A stretch of 64,000 bases of DNA from Inia geoffrensis (GCA_036417435.1 CM070919.1:29203318-29267317), one strand, 5' to 3'. Counted from the stretch's first letter, positions 25,017 to 37,039 are shown. Made by a program: numbers and translations. The notes: a model not told the origin generated them from the sequence alone.

Positions 25017-25240
25017 AGCTCATAGAAGCAGAGAAAAGAACGGTAGTTACCTAACGGGGGACATGGAAACGGGGACTGCTGTTCAGACTACAAAGTTTCA
25101 GTTACGCTAGATGAAAAGCAGATCTGCTTTAGAACGCAATACCTATAGTTAACAACACTGTAATGTGTACATAAAAGTTTACTGAGAGGGTAAATGTCAT
25201 GTTAAGAGTTCTTACCAAAATAAAGAAGAAACAAAGAACA

Positions 25241-28200
25241 CAGCCTTTGTCACCAACCCTGTAACCAAAAATAAACTCAAGCAAACTATATTAAAATACA
25301 ATGGAAAGAAATTCACCGTCTTCAATTATTCTGATTCAATTAGATAAGAACTTAAAAAATCCTTTTTTATTTTTAATATTTTTCTACATTTAAATATATT
25401 TCATTCTTAATAATAAACATTTATTACTTTGACAATATAAAATGTTTATTAATATATCATTTTCAAAAACAGCTTTTGTGAAATTATAGATGATAAACTA
25501 AATATCATAGGCCTTTCTTAGTTGTTTTAGTAAAAAATAAGCACTAAGAAACAGTATTTTTGTTTTATCTGAAATTCTAATTCAGCGGGCTGTCCTATGT
25601 TTTATCTGGCACCTCTTCCAAGCTGACCCACAGTGGTAATCCAGGGGCCGTGATTTAGCTCCATGATGGCTTTCCCTGCCATGAACACTCCATCTCTACC
25701 CTTTAGCAACGGCGTCTTCTATTCCTGTTCCACCACCTGCCCTCTTCTCAATCCTACTTCAGCCTCCTTGGAGATCGCTTCCATCCCACTATTATGACAA
25801 CACCAAGATGCTGATAAAACTGAATGCATGCGCCCAGCTCATCCTTAGAGGGCAAGGACTAAATTTCTTTGCACGTTCAACAAGGCCCTTTAAGGCGAGG
25901 GTCTTCAACTCTCCTTGAGCCCTCCCACTCCCAACACATACACCGGAAGCCCCAGATCAGCTGTGTTCTTTCCCCCGCTGGTTTGGAGAGGGACCTGTGG
26001 AACACTTTGAATCACAGTGTAAGAACACACAGTAGGTATTTTTGAACCTATGAGGAAACATTTATTGAACAATTTTCTACCATGTATTCCATTAATGAAA
26101 AAGTGACAAAAAGAAAAGAAAATTTTGCTTCCTTTGGGATGTCACAATTATTTGTTACTATTCATACAATGGGTACATTTATTCATTTCTTTCTGCACTA
26201 ATAAAGATAGTCTTCTCATGTAGCTGAATCATATTTTATTGCAGATGACCTTGGATTTACCCTTAACTGTGTTTCTATGTCCAGGAGAATTCATTTGCTG
26301 AATACTTACCATGTGTCAGGCTGATACAGCAGAGATAATAATACTGTGAATAAGACAAAATTGGCCTAAGGTTTTACAGTTTTTCTGGTGGGGGGAAGGT
26401 GGATATTTCTGGATTGAATTATTGTTGAAAAACGTTCTTAAAAGCACATCTAAAAATTCTCAAACATACACCTAGGGTAATTTAGGCAATTAATAATTTC
26501 AGAATTACACATAAACTCTAACTAAGGATCAAACCCCAGAAAAATGTCCTAAGCATGAATAAACTGTCAGAAAAATCACTCAATTAGGAGTATACTTCAA
26601 TTTTCAATATTAATCAAATGGTTTTCTATGCAAATCATCTTGGCATTTAGAGTCAAAACTAAAGATTAATAATTATCCATTTGAATTTCAACACCACACA
26701 AATCTTTTATTTTTTATAAGAATCACAATCTCACAATTTCCACAACATTAATTTCCATCTGGAGTAAAAACACCTTTAGTAAAAGCAAAAAAATGACTAT
26801 TTTCACACATGCACACACACACACGTACACATACAACATATACACACACTCCCACATTAACATATAGTTTCTATGTATCAGAATTGGAATAAAGGGTGAG
26901 TTACAGTTAAACTAATTCTTTTGTCAAGTAAAGGTTAACTAGAAATTTAACTCTGTTTCAAATCCTCTGGTTTAAAGCATTTATTAAATAAATCAGTAAC
27001 CATTGCCCTAATAAATAGTTATTTAATTTTCTTTCTAATATATTTATCATTTACTTTCTCTCAAACTCCCCAAACTTCATGCAGAATCTGTGAGTTGACT
27101 AAGAGAACTTTGTAGAAGTTTTCATTTTCTCTTGGACTCATCTTTATACTATTTATCTCCAGAAAGCTAGGGCTGCACAATTTTCAACCCCACTCAGAGG
27201 CAGCAGAAATGAACTGGCTTATTAAACACTGACATACATTTTTAGAATTTAAAAACCTGTTTGTTTGTATTTTTAAAAGCTCTAGGCTTAGTGTGAAGCT
27301 AAAGTTGACCAAGCCTCACATAGTTTGACAGTTCATATTCGGTCTACAATGAAATAACAAAGAATCTGAGTCTTGAAAGGACAAGAAGACTGGTGTGAAT
27401 GTTTTCATTTCCTGAGGCTGGAAGAATACTTAGATTTAGAGTTGAATGTATTTAAAATAAAAACTAGTTTCATCCTAGTCCCAAATGCTAATTTGCATAG
27501 AGTCCTTTACAGGCAGATCTTAAGAAAACCTGCTTTCTCAACATCTCATCAAACCTGTTCTAGAATACTCTTTGTGAGAGGCCGGATCACACAGCTTTAT
27601 AAAGTGAGCAATGGAAAAGAGGCCAGGCTTCTATTCCTGGCCCCAAAACTGACTCACGGTGTCCTCTCAGAGACGTGATTTCTCCGGGAAGCATCCCTCT
27701 CCAAGAAGCAGCCGGTACGGGAGGCGGGCTGCTCTCTGTTCCTTGGGATGATGGCATCTCGCTATTTTTAGAAGTCGAGAGGCTCCTACTGGTGCTGGTT
27801 CATCCAGAGGGAGCATCTGGAAGATGTTCATACAGTTCATGTGACCTGCTTCATCACTACTTCTTCTTGGAATTAGACTCACAAAAGATAATTTCAAAAA
27901 AATAGAGAGCTCTTTTTTTTTTCTTTTTCCCTTTAGACTTATTTTATTGACTCTCCTTTGCCAGTCTGAAGTCCAAGCTTCACAACAAGACATGAAAAAT
28001 ATCATCATGATCATTCTATGACCCCCCTCATTTACTGTAATGCAACCGGATATCATTATGACCCCATTATCTTCACCATTTCTTTCTTCCTAGATGTTTG
28101 TCGAACTCTTATGTATCTTGTGAAAACCTTTTTCAGAAACCCCATAAGTCCTTAAAACTTTACCTAATATTTCCACTAAATCAGGCTTAATTATAATTTT

Positions 28201-28330
28201 CTCTCTTCTATTTTGTTACATATATATTACATATATACTTGTTATACATATAATAACTTTTCAATATAGTATCATATTTTAATTACATCGTTGTGTTCTA
28301 TTATGTTTAATTTACTAGAGATCTAAACAC
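25241..28330. other. Intergenic, no gene seen
   Basis: A MIR-like phrase ('tacttaccatgtgtcaggc') lies at 26275-26345 and a CA-rich patch at 26805-26850. Frames at 27373-28056 overlap on both strands without family resemblance. Nothing supports a gene. Confidence 0.45.
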
Positions 28331-28380
28331 CTGCAGAGCTTTTATTTTCTTGCTTTCCTGCAGAGCTTTTATTTTCTTGC
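28331..28380. repeat. 27-base tandem duplication
   Basis: The 23-mer starting 'ctgcagagcttttattttct' occurs at 28331-28353 and again, identical, at 28358-28380 with a 4-base linker. Confidence 0.92.
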
Positions 28381-28699
28381 GCTTGACTCACAGAAAGCAA
28401 TATAACTATATGCCCATAGAGAGCTCTTGATTTGAATGAGGAATTAAAAACATAGCTATGGCAAAATGGCCTAAAAATAGACAAAAAAAAAGAAAAAAAT
28501 AGAAAGGTGACTGTCTTATCTTTATAGACCCAGCACTCAGTCAAAACTTACAACAGTAAACTTTTTAAATAAAGGAAAATAAACTAATAACATAGAGAAG
28601 GGAAATTATTTTAGAAGGTAATATTTAGTAAGAAATTATGTAAAACAACCTGTTTTACATATTTCATATGAAATTTCCCTTTTAAACGTAATAGAAAAT

Positions 28700-28743
28700 T
28701 TTTTTTAAATTTTAAAGCTAGGTAAACTGAGACTCAGGAAAAC

Positions 28744-28788
<45 letters not shown>

Positions 28789-28870
28789 TAAATCACAAAA
28801 TGAAAAAATGATGGAGCAAGCTTTTCACCCAGACCTTTCTGATATGAGAGAGCATTCTTTCCACTATACC
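28700..28870 (-). repeat. MIR SINE interrupted by a (CA)n tract
   Basis: 'aggtaaactgagactcagg' and 'tcacccagacctttctga...cattctttccactataccgtac' are the two halves of an inverted MIR. Between them an uninterrupted AC repeat of 20 units (28747-28786) has expanded. Confidence 0.6.
28747..28786. repeat. (AC)n microsatellite
   Basis: 20 perfect AC units inside a MIR. Confidence 0.95.
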
Positions 28871-29655
28871 GTACTACACTCATCATTCTATAGACAAAGG
28901 GATTATTAAATCTTAGTTAAGGTTTCTAAAGTTTTAAAACTTCTTTGCACTTTTAATGATACTCTTAATAATAACAATAATAATAATCCTTTTAAGGATA
29001 TCCTTCCTAAACTGTGGAAACATTAAAGTATCAAGAAAACAAGAAATTACTTGTGTTTATCCAAATTTGGAGCACTCACCCTTGGACTAGACGTGGCAGT
29101 TCATTCACCTCTACTGTGCCAAGCCTATACTTGATTTTCAAATCTCCAAATTAATGCTAATAAATGTATACATGGCAACACTGACTCAGTCCAAGTCCTC
29201 AGAGATAAGAAGATCATGAGATCCACAGAGCAAAAGCATGAGAAGCTGAACTCTAAAATCTTAGTGCTTTCTAAGCACGAAGAGATATAAACGTCTCGTG
29301 GCCCACAGAGTAGGTCTACTCTGGCGTGGAGCGAGGGGCAGAGATGAGATGAGGGCAGTCCTAAGCAATTACCTTAAATCTTTACGTTTAACACTTCTCA
29401 TGTGACTGTGATCAAACTTTCATCACGGAAGGAAGTTCTACTCTGTGCAGCCTAATCTATGACCTAACTGGTCAGAAGAAATGAGACAATGCCTGAAAAG
29501 GTTTGTAAGATAAAAACATTACGGCAGCGGGGCTGGATTTAAGCAAAAATCAACATAACGATCTATGGAAGAGTTTCAGTTTCAGATGAGAAAAGACTGT
29601 CCACATCAAACATTTTGCAGACATTTTGGAGAAAACAGTGATTGAAGTATCAAAT
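28871..29655. other. Intergenic, no recognised feature
   Basis: A short AAT-rich run lies at about 28968-28990. No gene or named repeat is supportable. Confidence 0.5.
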
Positions 29656-29810
29656 TATACCATGTGCTGTTGTGTAGAGGACAGCACCTAGAACTTACGT
29701 CATTTCCTAGTTTTGTAACCTTGGTCAAGCTACTTCCCCGTGTTAATTTCCTCTTTGAAAAGTGGGAGATTAATTAGATGACTGGAAAGGCCTCTTGCAA
29801 CGTTAGACTT
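29656..29810 (+). repeat. MIR SINE fragment
   Basis: 'tttgtaaccttggtcaagct', 'acttcc' and 'tttcctctttgaaaagtggg' match the MIR core in the correct order. Confidence 0.65.
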
Positions 29811-30253
29811 TTTTCATTTTTAATATGAGTTCCAAAGTGTCAGAAAAACAAGTCAGAATGGGTCATGGCCACACCCATGTCAGACTCTGAACAGTCGAAA
29901 CATAATCTGGAGATGCCAATTTATCTTACGGACAACTTAGAAATGTTGGTTGGAAAAATCAAGACAGAGGTGGGGGGGCAGGGAGAAGGAGACTACAATA
30001 AGAGCACAGTTTGCTTCACTCCAGACATGGAGACTGGAGGAGAGAGAGGATGAATTTAGTATGGCACCATGAAGGAACTGTAGTTTCAGTGGTATTAACC
30101 AAAGAAATGCATTTGGCAATGAAAGAATACGGTCAGAGGAGCCACTCATATGCAATCATACTAGAAATGAGACTAGAGACCACTCAACTGCAAAACAACT
30201 AGAAATATTTCAAGATAAAAACACCCTACAAAAATAAATAAATAAGTCATGTA

Positions 30254-30590
30254 GCTCATTTGTATCTTTTTTTGTTTAGATTGCACATATAAGTGATAGC
30301 ATATGATATTCGTCTTTGTCTGATTTACTTAGTATGGTAATCTCTAGGTCCATCCATGTTGCTGCAAATGGCATTATTTCTTATTTACAAAACAGAAATA
30401 GACTCACAGACATAGAAAACAAACTTATGGTTACCAAAGGAGAAGTGGGGGCGGGATAAATTAGGAGTTTGGGATTAGCAGATACACACTCCTGTATATA
30501 AAAAAGGTAACCAACAAGGACCTACTGCATAGCACAGGGAACTATACTCAGTATTTTGTAATAACCTATAAGGGAAAATAATCTGAAAAA

Positions 30591-30646
<56 letters not shown>

Positions 30647-30654
30647 GAAAAAGA

Positions 30655-30720
<66 letters not shown>

Positions 30721-30794
30721 AATTGAATGACTGGGTTGTATACCTGAAGCTAACATGACATTGTAAATCAGCTATACTTCAATTAAAAAAAAAA
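30254..30794 (+). mobile_element. Short L1 copy with 5' inversion
   Basis: The 3' part (about 30381-30794) is a plus-strand ungulate/whale L1 3' UTR, with 'aacagaaatagactcacag', 'gcacagggaactatactcag' and 'acctgaagctaacatgaca', ending in an A tail. The 5' part (about 30254-30380) is L1 sequence in the opposite orientation, including 'aggtccatccatgttgctgc'. The whole is bounded by the perfect duplication 'aagtcatgta' at 30244-30253 and 30795-30804. Inversion inside one duplication is the signature of twin priming during reverse transcription. No coding capacity remains. Confidence 0.88.
30593..30710. repeat. Two long (AT)n tracts
   Basis: Uninterrupted AT runs at 30593-30640 and about 30655-30710 are separated by 'acacatgaaaaagaat'. 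They arose from the AT-rich spot of the L1 3' UTR, which is also AT-rich in the copy at 33545. Such tracts can extrude cruciforms and are often mis-assembled. Confidence 0.93.
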
Positions 30795-30804
30795 AAGTCA
30801 TGTA

Positions 30805-32270
30805 ATTAGAGAAGGCTTGTATGTTCCCACCTAGACTGATGAATTTATTGCTCAATCCACTCAAATATCTGAGCAACTAAGACAAGAATTACACTGAGCT
30901 ACATCAAGTATACGGTCCTAGGACATACTGGACACATTGAAATTTATACGCAATCACCAGCCTTCAAGGGAACCAACTCTAGTTGGAGAGAGAAGATACA
31001 TGTGCTAACTTACAGTAAAAACAAGTAATAGTAAAGATATCATGGGACCTTTGGGTGTTAATTTCTTGAAGTTCATGCTAAGTGCTCGGACTGCCCTTGC
31101 AGGGAGAGGATATGGCCTGGGTACCAGAGGCAGTGGCGGCCTCAGGAAGTGGACAGTCAGGGCTCCACGCCCGGCAGCCAGTAGTTCAGCCTGGACCCTG
31201 AACTCAGGTGGCTGAAGCCCGCCTTCTGGCACACGAGGAGAGCTGAGGTGCCTGGGAATCTCACTGCCCTCGCAGCCTTTACCAACGACGGACATGCAGA
31301 GGTATGGACACTCCACTCTCCTTCCTAACGACGAGAACAGCTGGGAGGTGCGGCCACACTGCCATCAGAGTCCTCCCCTGGATGAAGCCGAGGTTCCTCT
31401 CTACACTGAGGGTAATACTGAACCCATGCTGGGCTGTCAGCACTTCCCTGGCCCACTCCTTCACACCCCTGCTGGTTTTTCCTGGGAATTCTAATAATTC
31501 ACTTTCACAAGAACCTTTAAGGTTATCTTCTGGGGACCCAAACCTCTGATACCTTCCTAAGATCCATTTTTCGGGGAAGGGTAGGAACACGCACAAGTTA
31601 AAAAGCCCTATATAACGGCTTCTATTAGCTGGATGTGGCCGAGTGACAGGATTCCAGCAAATGATACACAAGAAGAAACCTGCTGCATGTTGCAGGGGAA
31701 GGTCTGCTTTTCTGATACAGTGGTTGCCCCTTTCCCATCAGAGCATCCTTCCCTTGGGGAAGCAGGAGGCAGAACAGCCTAAAGGTGACCCTGAAGACCA
31801 AAGGGACCCACTGAGGGTCACAGAGCAGAAGGAGAAAAGGACACAGTTCAGTGTCCGATGACCTCGATGGCAGTGCAGAGCGAGCGGCTCAGATCTAGAC
31901 AGACTCCCCCAGACAAATGATACGGCTACACAAACAAAACTTTGTTATTGTTTTTTAAGTGTGAACAGTTCTATTTCTATGCAACTGAGGGCTGTCTCTA
32001 ATGAATACACTGGTGATATGGACACAGACGATCTCAGGACATTTTGTTTTAATGGGTGAAAATTATACTCCATTTTTTCAGGGAGTCTGAAAGGCTTCTC
32101 TCCCATGGGTTGAGCTGGGCTGGCGACACTGTGATGTAACCTCGGGGAGTTTGCCTGATGGTCTAGCCTCACTTGGCATCTTCCTTCTCTTTAATAATGC
32201 CTCTTGAATTAGCAACCGAAACCTTTTCACCACCTCTGGAAGCCCTCTAAGTCAATCAAAATCAGAATGC
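30805..32270. other. Intergenic with an unexplained GC-richer block
   Basis: 31000-31870 is clearly richer in G and C than its surroundings and holds overlapping frames on both strands, up to 130 codons on minus at 31279-31671. They show no known domain. It may be an unnamed ancient LTR or unique DNA. No promoter or splice arrangement is evident. Confidence 0.4.
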
Positions 32271-32274
32271 CTGG

Positions 32275-32430
32275 AACTGAATCTCAGCCTAACCCCTCAC
32301 TAGCTGGTCCACTTAGAGCAACTGTGCTTTGTTTTATGAACTGCAAAATGGGTATAAAATATCACCGACTACAAAAGTTGGCTGTATAGATTCAAAGCAA
32401 AGTGCTTAGAACCATGACTGCCTTGTGCTA
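32275..32430 (+). repeat. MIR SINE fragment
   Basis: 'tttatgaactgcaaaatggg', 'tataaaat' and 'aaagtgcttagaaccatgac' occur in MIR order. Confidence 0.6.
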
Positions 32431-33544
32431 AAGATTAAGGTAATTTTATAAGAAATTAAGTTCGTTCATTTGAATTTATTTCAATTCAGATTTCCGGTTA
32501 GAACAGAAAGAGAAGGTTCGGGGATATAATAAAAGATGCTATTTCAAGGGAAATTTTTGAACCTGTGAGATGTCAGAAAATTCAACATGTGATAATATTC
32601 ACAGATTGATCGACTGGGGTTTTCCAAACTTCTTAGTCATATTTAACTATCCCAGTGAAAAGCAGTATCTTAGAAGACGTAACGCTGACAATCAGCTGAC
32701 AGCAGGCAGAGAAACCCTGTGATGAGCACTAGGGCACCTGCCCTGCTTTTGCCATGAAGGCGGCACAGCTACAAAACTCAGCCGGGTCAGGGGCCTTAGT
32801 CAGAAACCACTCCCACCTACAGACTGATACCTGGAGCACATTTTGAACCTTCACATATGCAATCCTTTGCCGTTTGTTAGTACTAATACTTTTGCTTACC
32901 TTGGTCCAAATATACAATTTCTTGGCCACTACTTCTTTCCTCCATATGTCTACTATTCCTTCACTAGAGTGATACGGAATATTTCTGCCATAAAGATGCT
33001 GCTACAGACCCTATTTACTAATTTTTCCCTAAATGCAACTCTTTTGTTTGTTCTTCACTTTGTGGACTTCCAATTAGTCAATAGCTCACAAAGCAAACAG
33101 GGTGTGTGGTCAGTATCTGAGTCTGTAATCTCACCCTGAAGGATTTACACAGATGTGTTAGCTCCATTATGAAACAAGACAACTCACTTTTTACATTTTG
33201 CAGTGGCTACCCCCAAGGGGATGGTGAAACTTTTAGAGGCACTTGGAAATGGAGGCACACACACCTCCCAGGAGAAGACTTAAGCATTTTGATCTATAGA
33301 GCCATGAAAGACAATTGCACGGGATCACACATAATGTATCTAAGAAGATCTAAGCTCACCTTGCTCCCATCTAGCCAGGGTCGAGGTTCTTTAAGACACA
33401 TCTGCATCTTGAAATAGGGACATAGTGATAAAAACCAAAGTGCCAAGTGTGAGCCTCTGTTCCTCATGTGGGCTGTATTCTCATTATCCAGACTTGCTGA
33501 TTGGGACTCGTTATATAAACAGGTGATTTACAGAAACGAAGAGC
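32431..33544. other. Intergenic, no gene seen
   Basis: A 98-codon plus-strand frame at 32843-33139 shows no family resemblance. No repeat is recognised. Confidence 0.45.
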
Positions 33545-33820
33545 GTGTGGTTAAAATTATATACAAAACAGAAATAGACCCACCGACATAGAAAAGAAAT
33601 TTATGGTTACAAAAAGGGAAAGGAGGGAGGAATAAATTAGGAGTTTGGGATAACCAACAAGGACCTACTATATAGCACAGGGAACTGTACTCAATATTTT
33701 GTAAAAACCTATAAGAATATGGAAAAGAATATATATATGTATATGTAAACTGAATCACTTTGCTCTATACCTGAAACTAACACAACACTGTAAGTCAACT
33801 ATACTTCATTTTAAAAAGAT
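33545..33820 (+). mobile_element. L1 3' UTR fragment
   Basis: It is the same 3' UTR as the copy at 30381-30794, sharing 'acagaaatagac', 'ggtaaattaggagtttggga'-type and 'ccaacaaggacctacta' phrases, and ends 'caactatacttcattttaaa'. It is strongly 5'-truncated. The flanks do not show a clear duplication. Confidence 0.85.
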
Positions 33821-34869
33821 AATGCACATAAAGTTCTTACATAGCTAAGTGCCTTTATAGCATGAGCTTGATAAAAGCTAAGCAAGAAAAATTATTTCCA
33901 AAACCCTAATATGATATTAATATTAAGAGAGTCAAAGGGCTAAAACAGTGAAAAAAATATAAGTTAAAAAACATATGAAGGGAGGTCTAGAAAAGATTTG
34001 ACAAAGAAAAGTTGTGACTGAGAACTCCTAAACTAGGAATGAAAATTATAAAGACAGAGGGGTCTTAGGATGGTTCAGTTCCCCATGCAGAGAGGCACTT
34101 CCTCAAGTCGATGGCTTCTTTTCTCAGGCTGAGAAGCTAGGGACAGGGTCCTAGGGATTTTGCATTCAGGGACTCTTGTTATATACCCATAGGCCTTCCA
34201 ACAACCACCCTGCCTAGCTCTCAAAGCCCTGCCTAGATGGATGACTAAGCCCCCATCAGTACAACAGCCGTCTCCCTCTCAGCGGCCGTCACCTACGTGC
34301 TGCGGTCCAGGTAGTATTGGCTGGTACTGGACTCAGTTTTGGGGAAACAAAGCTGAACCAACTAGGAGACACCCCACACTTACTATACAAGCTCCTGAGG
34401 TCGAGGCTGTTGACTGGACTCAAACTGCCTGTGACATTTACTAGAGGTAGAGTCTTAGGCGAGTTATGTTACCCCTTACTCCCTACTTCTGCTTTCTTAG
34501 AGATGATGATAATCGCAAATGCCTCTCCCACAGGGCTCAGTGGGTATTAAATAAGGAAACTTAGCTAAAGTACCTAAAACAATGACTGCCCCAGGGAAGC
34601 ACTCAACTCAGGCTGGGCAGACTTAGTCCACTGTGGAGAAAAGGGGTATGCAAGTGAGGATGAGGCAGTGAAACGGGGAGCGTGGGTTCTAAGAAGATGC
34701 ATTGTACAGGGAAGAGGCATTGTGCTCAGCTATGCTCCATCTTCAAGGAAACCACCAAATCAGGGAAAGAAAATTGTAGTAAATTATCATGCATGTGAGT
34801 ACATGTGTGAAAGCAAGTGTGTGTTAAAAAAAAAAAGTGCATGGATGGGAGCCCAAAGGTGCCAAAATT
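33821..34869. other. Intergenic with one MIR
   Basis: A MIR-like segment on the plus strand covers about 34400-34595, with 'gttatgttaccccttactcc', 'cagggctcagtgggtatta' and 'agtacctaaaacaatgactg'. The rest is unassigned. Confidence 0.5.
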
Positions 34870-34884
34870 TATTGGCAGAACCTT

Positions 34885-35215
34885 TTTTAAAAATAAATAA
34901 ATAAATAAATTTAGTTTTGGCTGCGTTGGGTCTTCGTTGCTGCGCGCGGGCTTTCTCTAGTTGAGGCGAGCGGGGGCTACTCTTCATTGCGGTGCTCGTG
35001 CTTCTCATTGCGGTGGCTCTTCTTGTGGAGCACGGGCTCTAGGCGCACGGGCTTCAGTAGTTGTGGCTCGCGGGCTCTGGAGCGCAGGCTCAGTAGTTGT
35101 GGCGCACGGGCTTAGTTGCTCCACGGCATGTGGGATCTTCCCGGACCAGGGCTCAAACCCGTGTCCCCTGCATGGGCAGGCGGATCCTTAGCCACTGCGC
35201 CACCTGGGAAGTGCC
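34885..35215 (-). mobile_element. Long-form CHR SINE
   Basis: On the minus strand it begins at about 35213 with 'cacttcccaggtggcgcagtg' and runs through the tRNA-like head, the 'actactgagcc' region and the 'gaagacccaacgcagccaaa' 3' part to an (AAATA)n tail at 34887-34912. A duplication 'tattggcagaacctt'/'tattggtagaacctt' flanks it at 34870-34884 and 35216-35230 with one mismatch. Several plus- and minus-strand frames inside it are not genes. Confidence 0.94.
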
Positions 35216-35230
35216 TATTGGTAGAACCTT

Positions 35231-35404
35231 ATCTACTGAGACTATGCTTAGCATTGTCGTAAACCTAGAAAAATCAGGAAAGCTTAAAATTGCACATTTT
35301 ATCATTCCCTTCAAATTTTAAGAACGCCCATTCCACTTCAGGACACAGTGTGGAGGTAAGACGTCTGCACACTTCTTTTTCAGGTATGTAATAACTTCCA
35401 CTTG
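35231..35404. other. Intergenic, no recognised feature
   Basis: Short unique stretch after the SINE. Confidence 0.5.
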
Positions 35405-35900
35405 TAACTTGCTTTTAAACACTCAAGGCTTCCAAGGACACTACACAGTGCCAATAACAGTCCTGTTGAACTGTTTTATGGGACAATAATTTGGCATCCT
35501 GCTGGTGAAAACCAGCCATCAACCTCACAGTTAATTCACCGGGGAGTTGTGTTATTGCCTCATAAAATATCACTGCTGTATTATTATGAGTAACAGCTAG
35601 GTAAAGCTTTTTGGTATTTCCATTGTGATTTACCAAACATATATATTTAAAGGATATCTGACACCATACCAAACACATATATACTTTTTTCTCTAGTAGG
35701 TTTAAAATAATGAAACCCCAAGTGGAGCTGGAGTTTATGCCTCCATTAAAGGTAATTGAGTTGTAAATGCTGGTCTTGCTAATTCTACTGAGTGGTTTAC
35801 TAGAAATAAATTGCACTTAACTGCATTTAGAATGCAATCCACATAATCAGAAATGACTGGTAAATTAGCACCAGTCAAAACCAGCAGCATACAGTAAAGA
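35405..35900. promoter_or_regulatory. Candidate conserved noncoding element
   Basis: About 500 bases of non-repetitive sequence, free of mobile-element phrases. It contains several TAAT/ATTA homeobox-type cores ('acaataatttgg', 'gttaattcacc', 'ggtaattgagttg') and inverted motifs such as 'ctggtgaaaaccagc'. This texture is typical of vertebrate developmental enhancers. The minus-strand frame at 35415-35816 has no known domain. Conservation cannot be measured here. Confidence 0.3.
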
Positions 35901-36523
35901 TGGCAAATGAAAAAAAAAAAAAAAACAAAGTTCTTGTGAAATTTATGCATGCATATATGAAAAGACGAAATCCTAAAATCTCAAGTGCTACAATGAGTCT
36001 AAGAAACCATTTACTTCATGCCCTTGCATTCAGTAGAACAATACAATTTTATCAGCTCTCCTGGCAATGCATTCTGGTGGCTTAGGGCTTTGATAGAAGA
36101 ATGTTCTTTTTTATGCCTAATCTAAATCGCCTCTGCTGTAATTTAAGCCAATCTCTGCTTTGCAGTCTCTCAGCAGAAGTCAACTTCAGTTCTTCACACC
36201 CTCCCTGAAAGCCCTTCCCACTATCTCTAATCCAACCAGCCCTTCCCAGCCTCACTCAGTTCCGTGTTTGAATGATACAAATGATGGGATCACAGTATGT
36301 ATGTTCCACACTATATAAAGGGTAGATTACAGAAATGCCAACAAACAGCTACTACTTTCTTTCACTCTTTCATTCCTTTGAATTTTAAAATATATTACTT
36401 AATTTTAAAAATAATTTGCTTCTGTTGTAATGTTTGAAAGGCTACAGAAATGGTTTTGCTTTATGTTGTTGTTTATTAAGATCTAAATATTTGTTTTTGC
36501 TGTTCTTTTTTTTAATTTTGCAG
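35901..36523. other. Intergenic, no gene seen
   Basis: AT-rich unique DNA, with an A run at 35909-35925. It leads into a strong polypyrimidine tract at 36505-36523. Confidence 0.45.
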
Positions 36524-36622
36524 ATCCTACACATAAAGTGGATGGCTGAAAAACGTGCATATACAAAAGCAAATAGGAACAAAATAAGGTGCAAAGAAAA
36601 AGAAAAGAAGAAAAGGCAATAA
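36524..36622 (+). other. Exon-like segment: acceptor, basic C-terminus, stop and AATAAA
   Basis: A long T-rich tract and 'ttttgcag' end at 36523, forming a strong splice acceptor. The following frame reads MAEKRAYTKANRNKIRCKEK and ends with a lysine-rich tail and TAA at 36620-36622, overlapping an AATAAA at about 36618. The arrangement resembles a small last exon. I know no family with this sequence, and A-rich DNA yields lysine-rich frames by chance, so the call is weak. Confidence 0.2.
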
Positions 36623-37039
36623 AAATTTCCATTCTTCCTGGGAAATACTGGGTGATATTTTCAGATTTACACTAAGCATTTTAAAAATTAATTAATTACA
36701 GTGGATTAATACATTTTTGCAACATTGACTCTCATATGGGAACTTGTAACTCAAAAAATTTAAAACATTTTTATTATTTATTAAAATTTAGGTAATGATG
36801 AAGTTAAACTTACCAACAATCAATCTCTCTCTCTCTCATGATTCACATTCAATAAAATGCACGGAGTGTCTATTATACACCACGTGCTTCTCGATAGCTT
36901 TTGTTTAAATGGAAGTCTGGGGGCCCTCCCCAGCCCCAGCCGGCATGGGAAGTAAATATCAAACAAAAGTGAGGGAGGTGCAGAGGCAGGAGCTGACGGA
37001 GTGATGGGAAGCGCATGAACGGGCTGTGTGTGGGGGGGG
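36623..37039. other. Intergenic with a possible old repeat upstream of the L1
   Basis: A CT run lies at 36824-36838. About 36840-36920 resembles a MIR 3' portion ('gagtgtctattatacacc'). The G-rich string near 37028 precedes the L1 5' UTR. Confidence 0.4.

Larger units (their letters stand above)
23758..25240 (+). mobile_element. Old L1M 3' portion, interrupted by a SINE
   Basis: Diverged L1 ORF2 C-terminal sequence and 3' UTR can be followed. Visible phrases are 'aaaatgggcaaag...aacttgaatagacatttctcc', 'ccacaatgagataccacctcac', 'ggatggctactatcaaaaa', 'tccatcaacagacggatgg', and 'gtgaaataagccagtcacag' with a 3' UTR after it. A CHR SINE splits the ORF2 part at 24044-24395. Numerous stops and indels make it older than the L1s at 13018 and 37040. 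A short tandem duplication sits in its 3' UTR (24982-25016). Confidence 0.85.

Noticed and set aside
30475..30756. Frames with long YIYIYI runs
   Set aside because: Translations of the (AT)n tracts in the L1 3' UTR.
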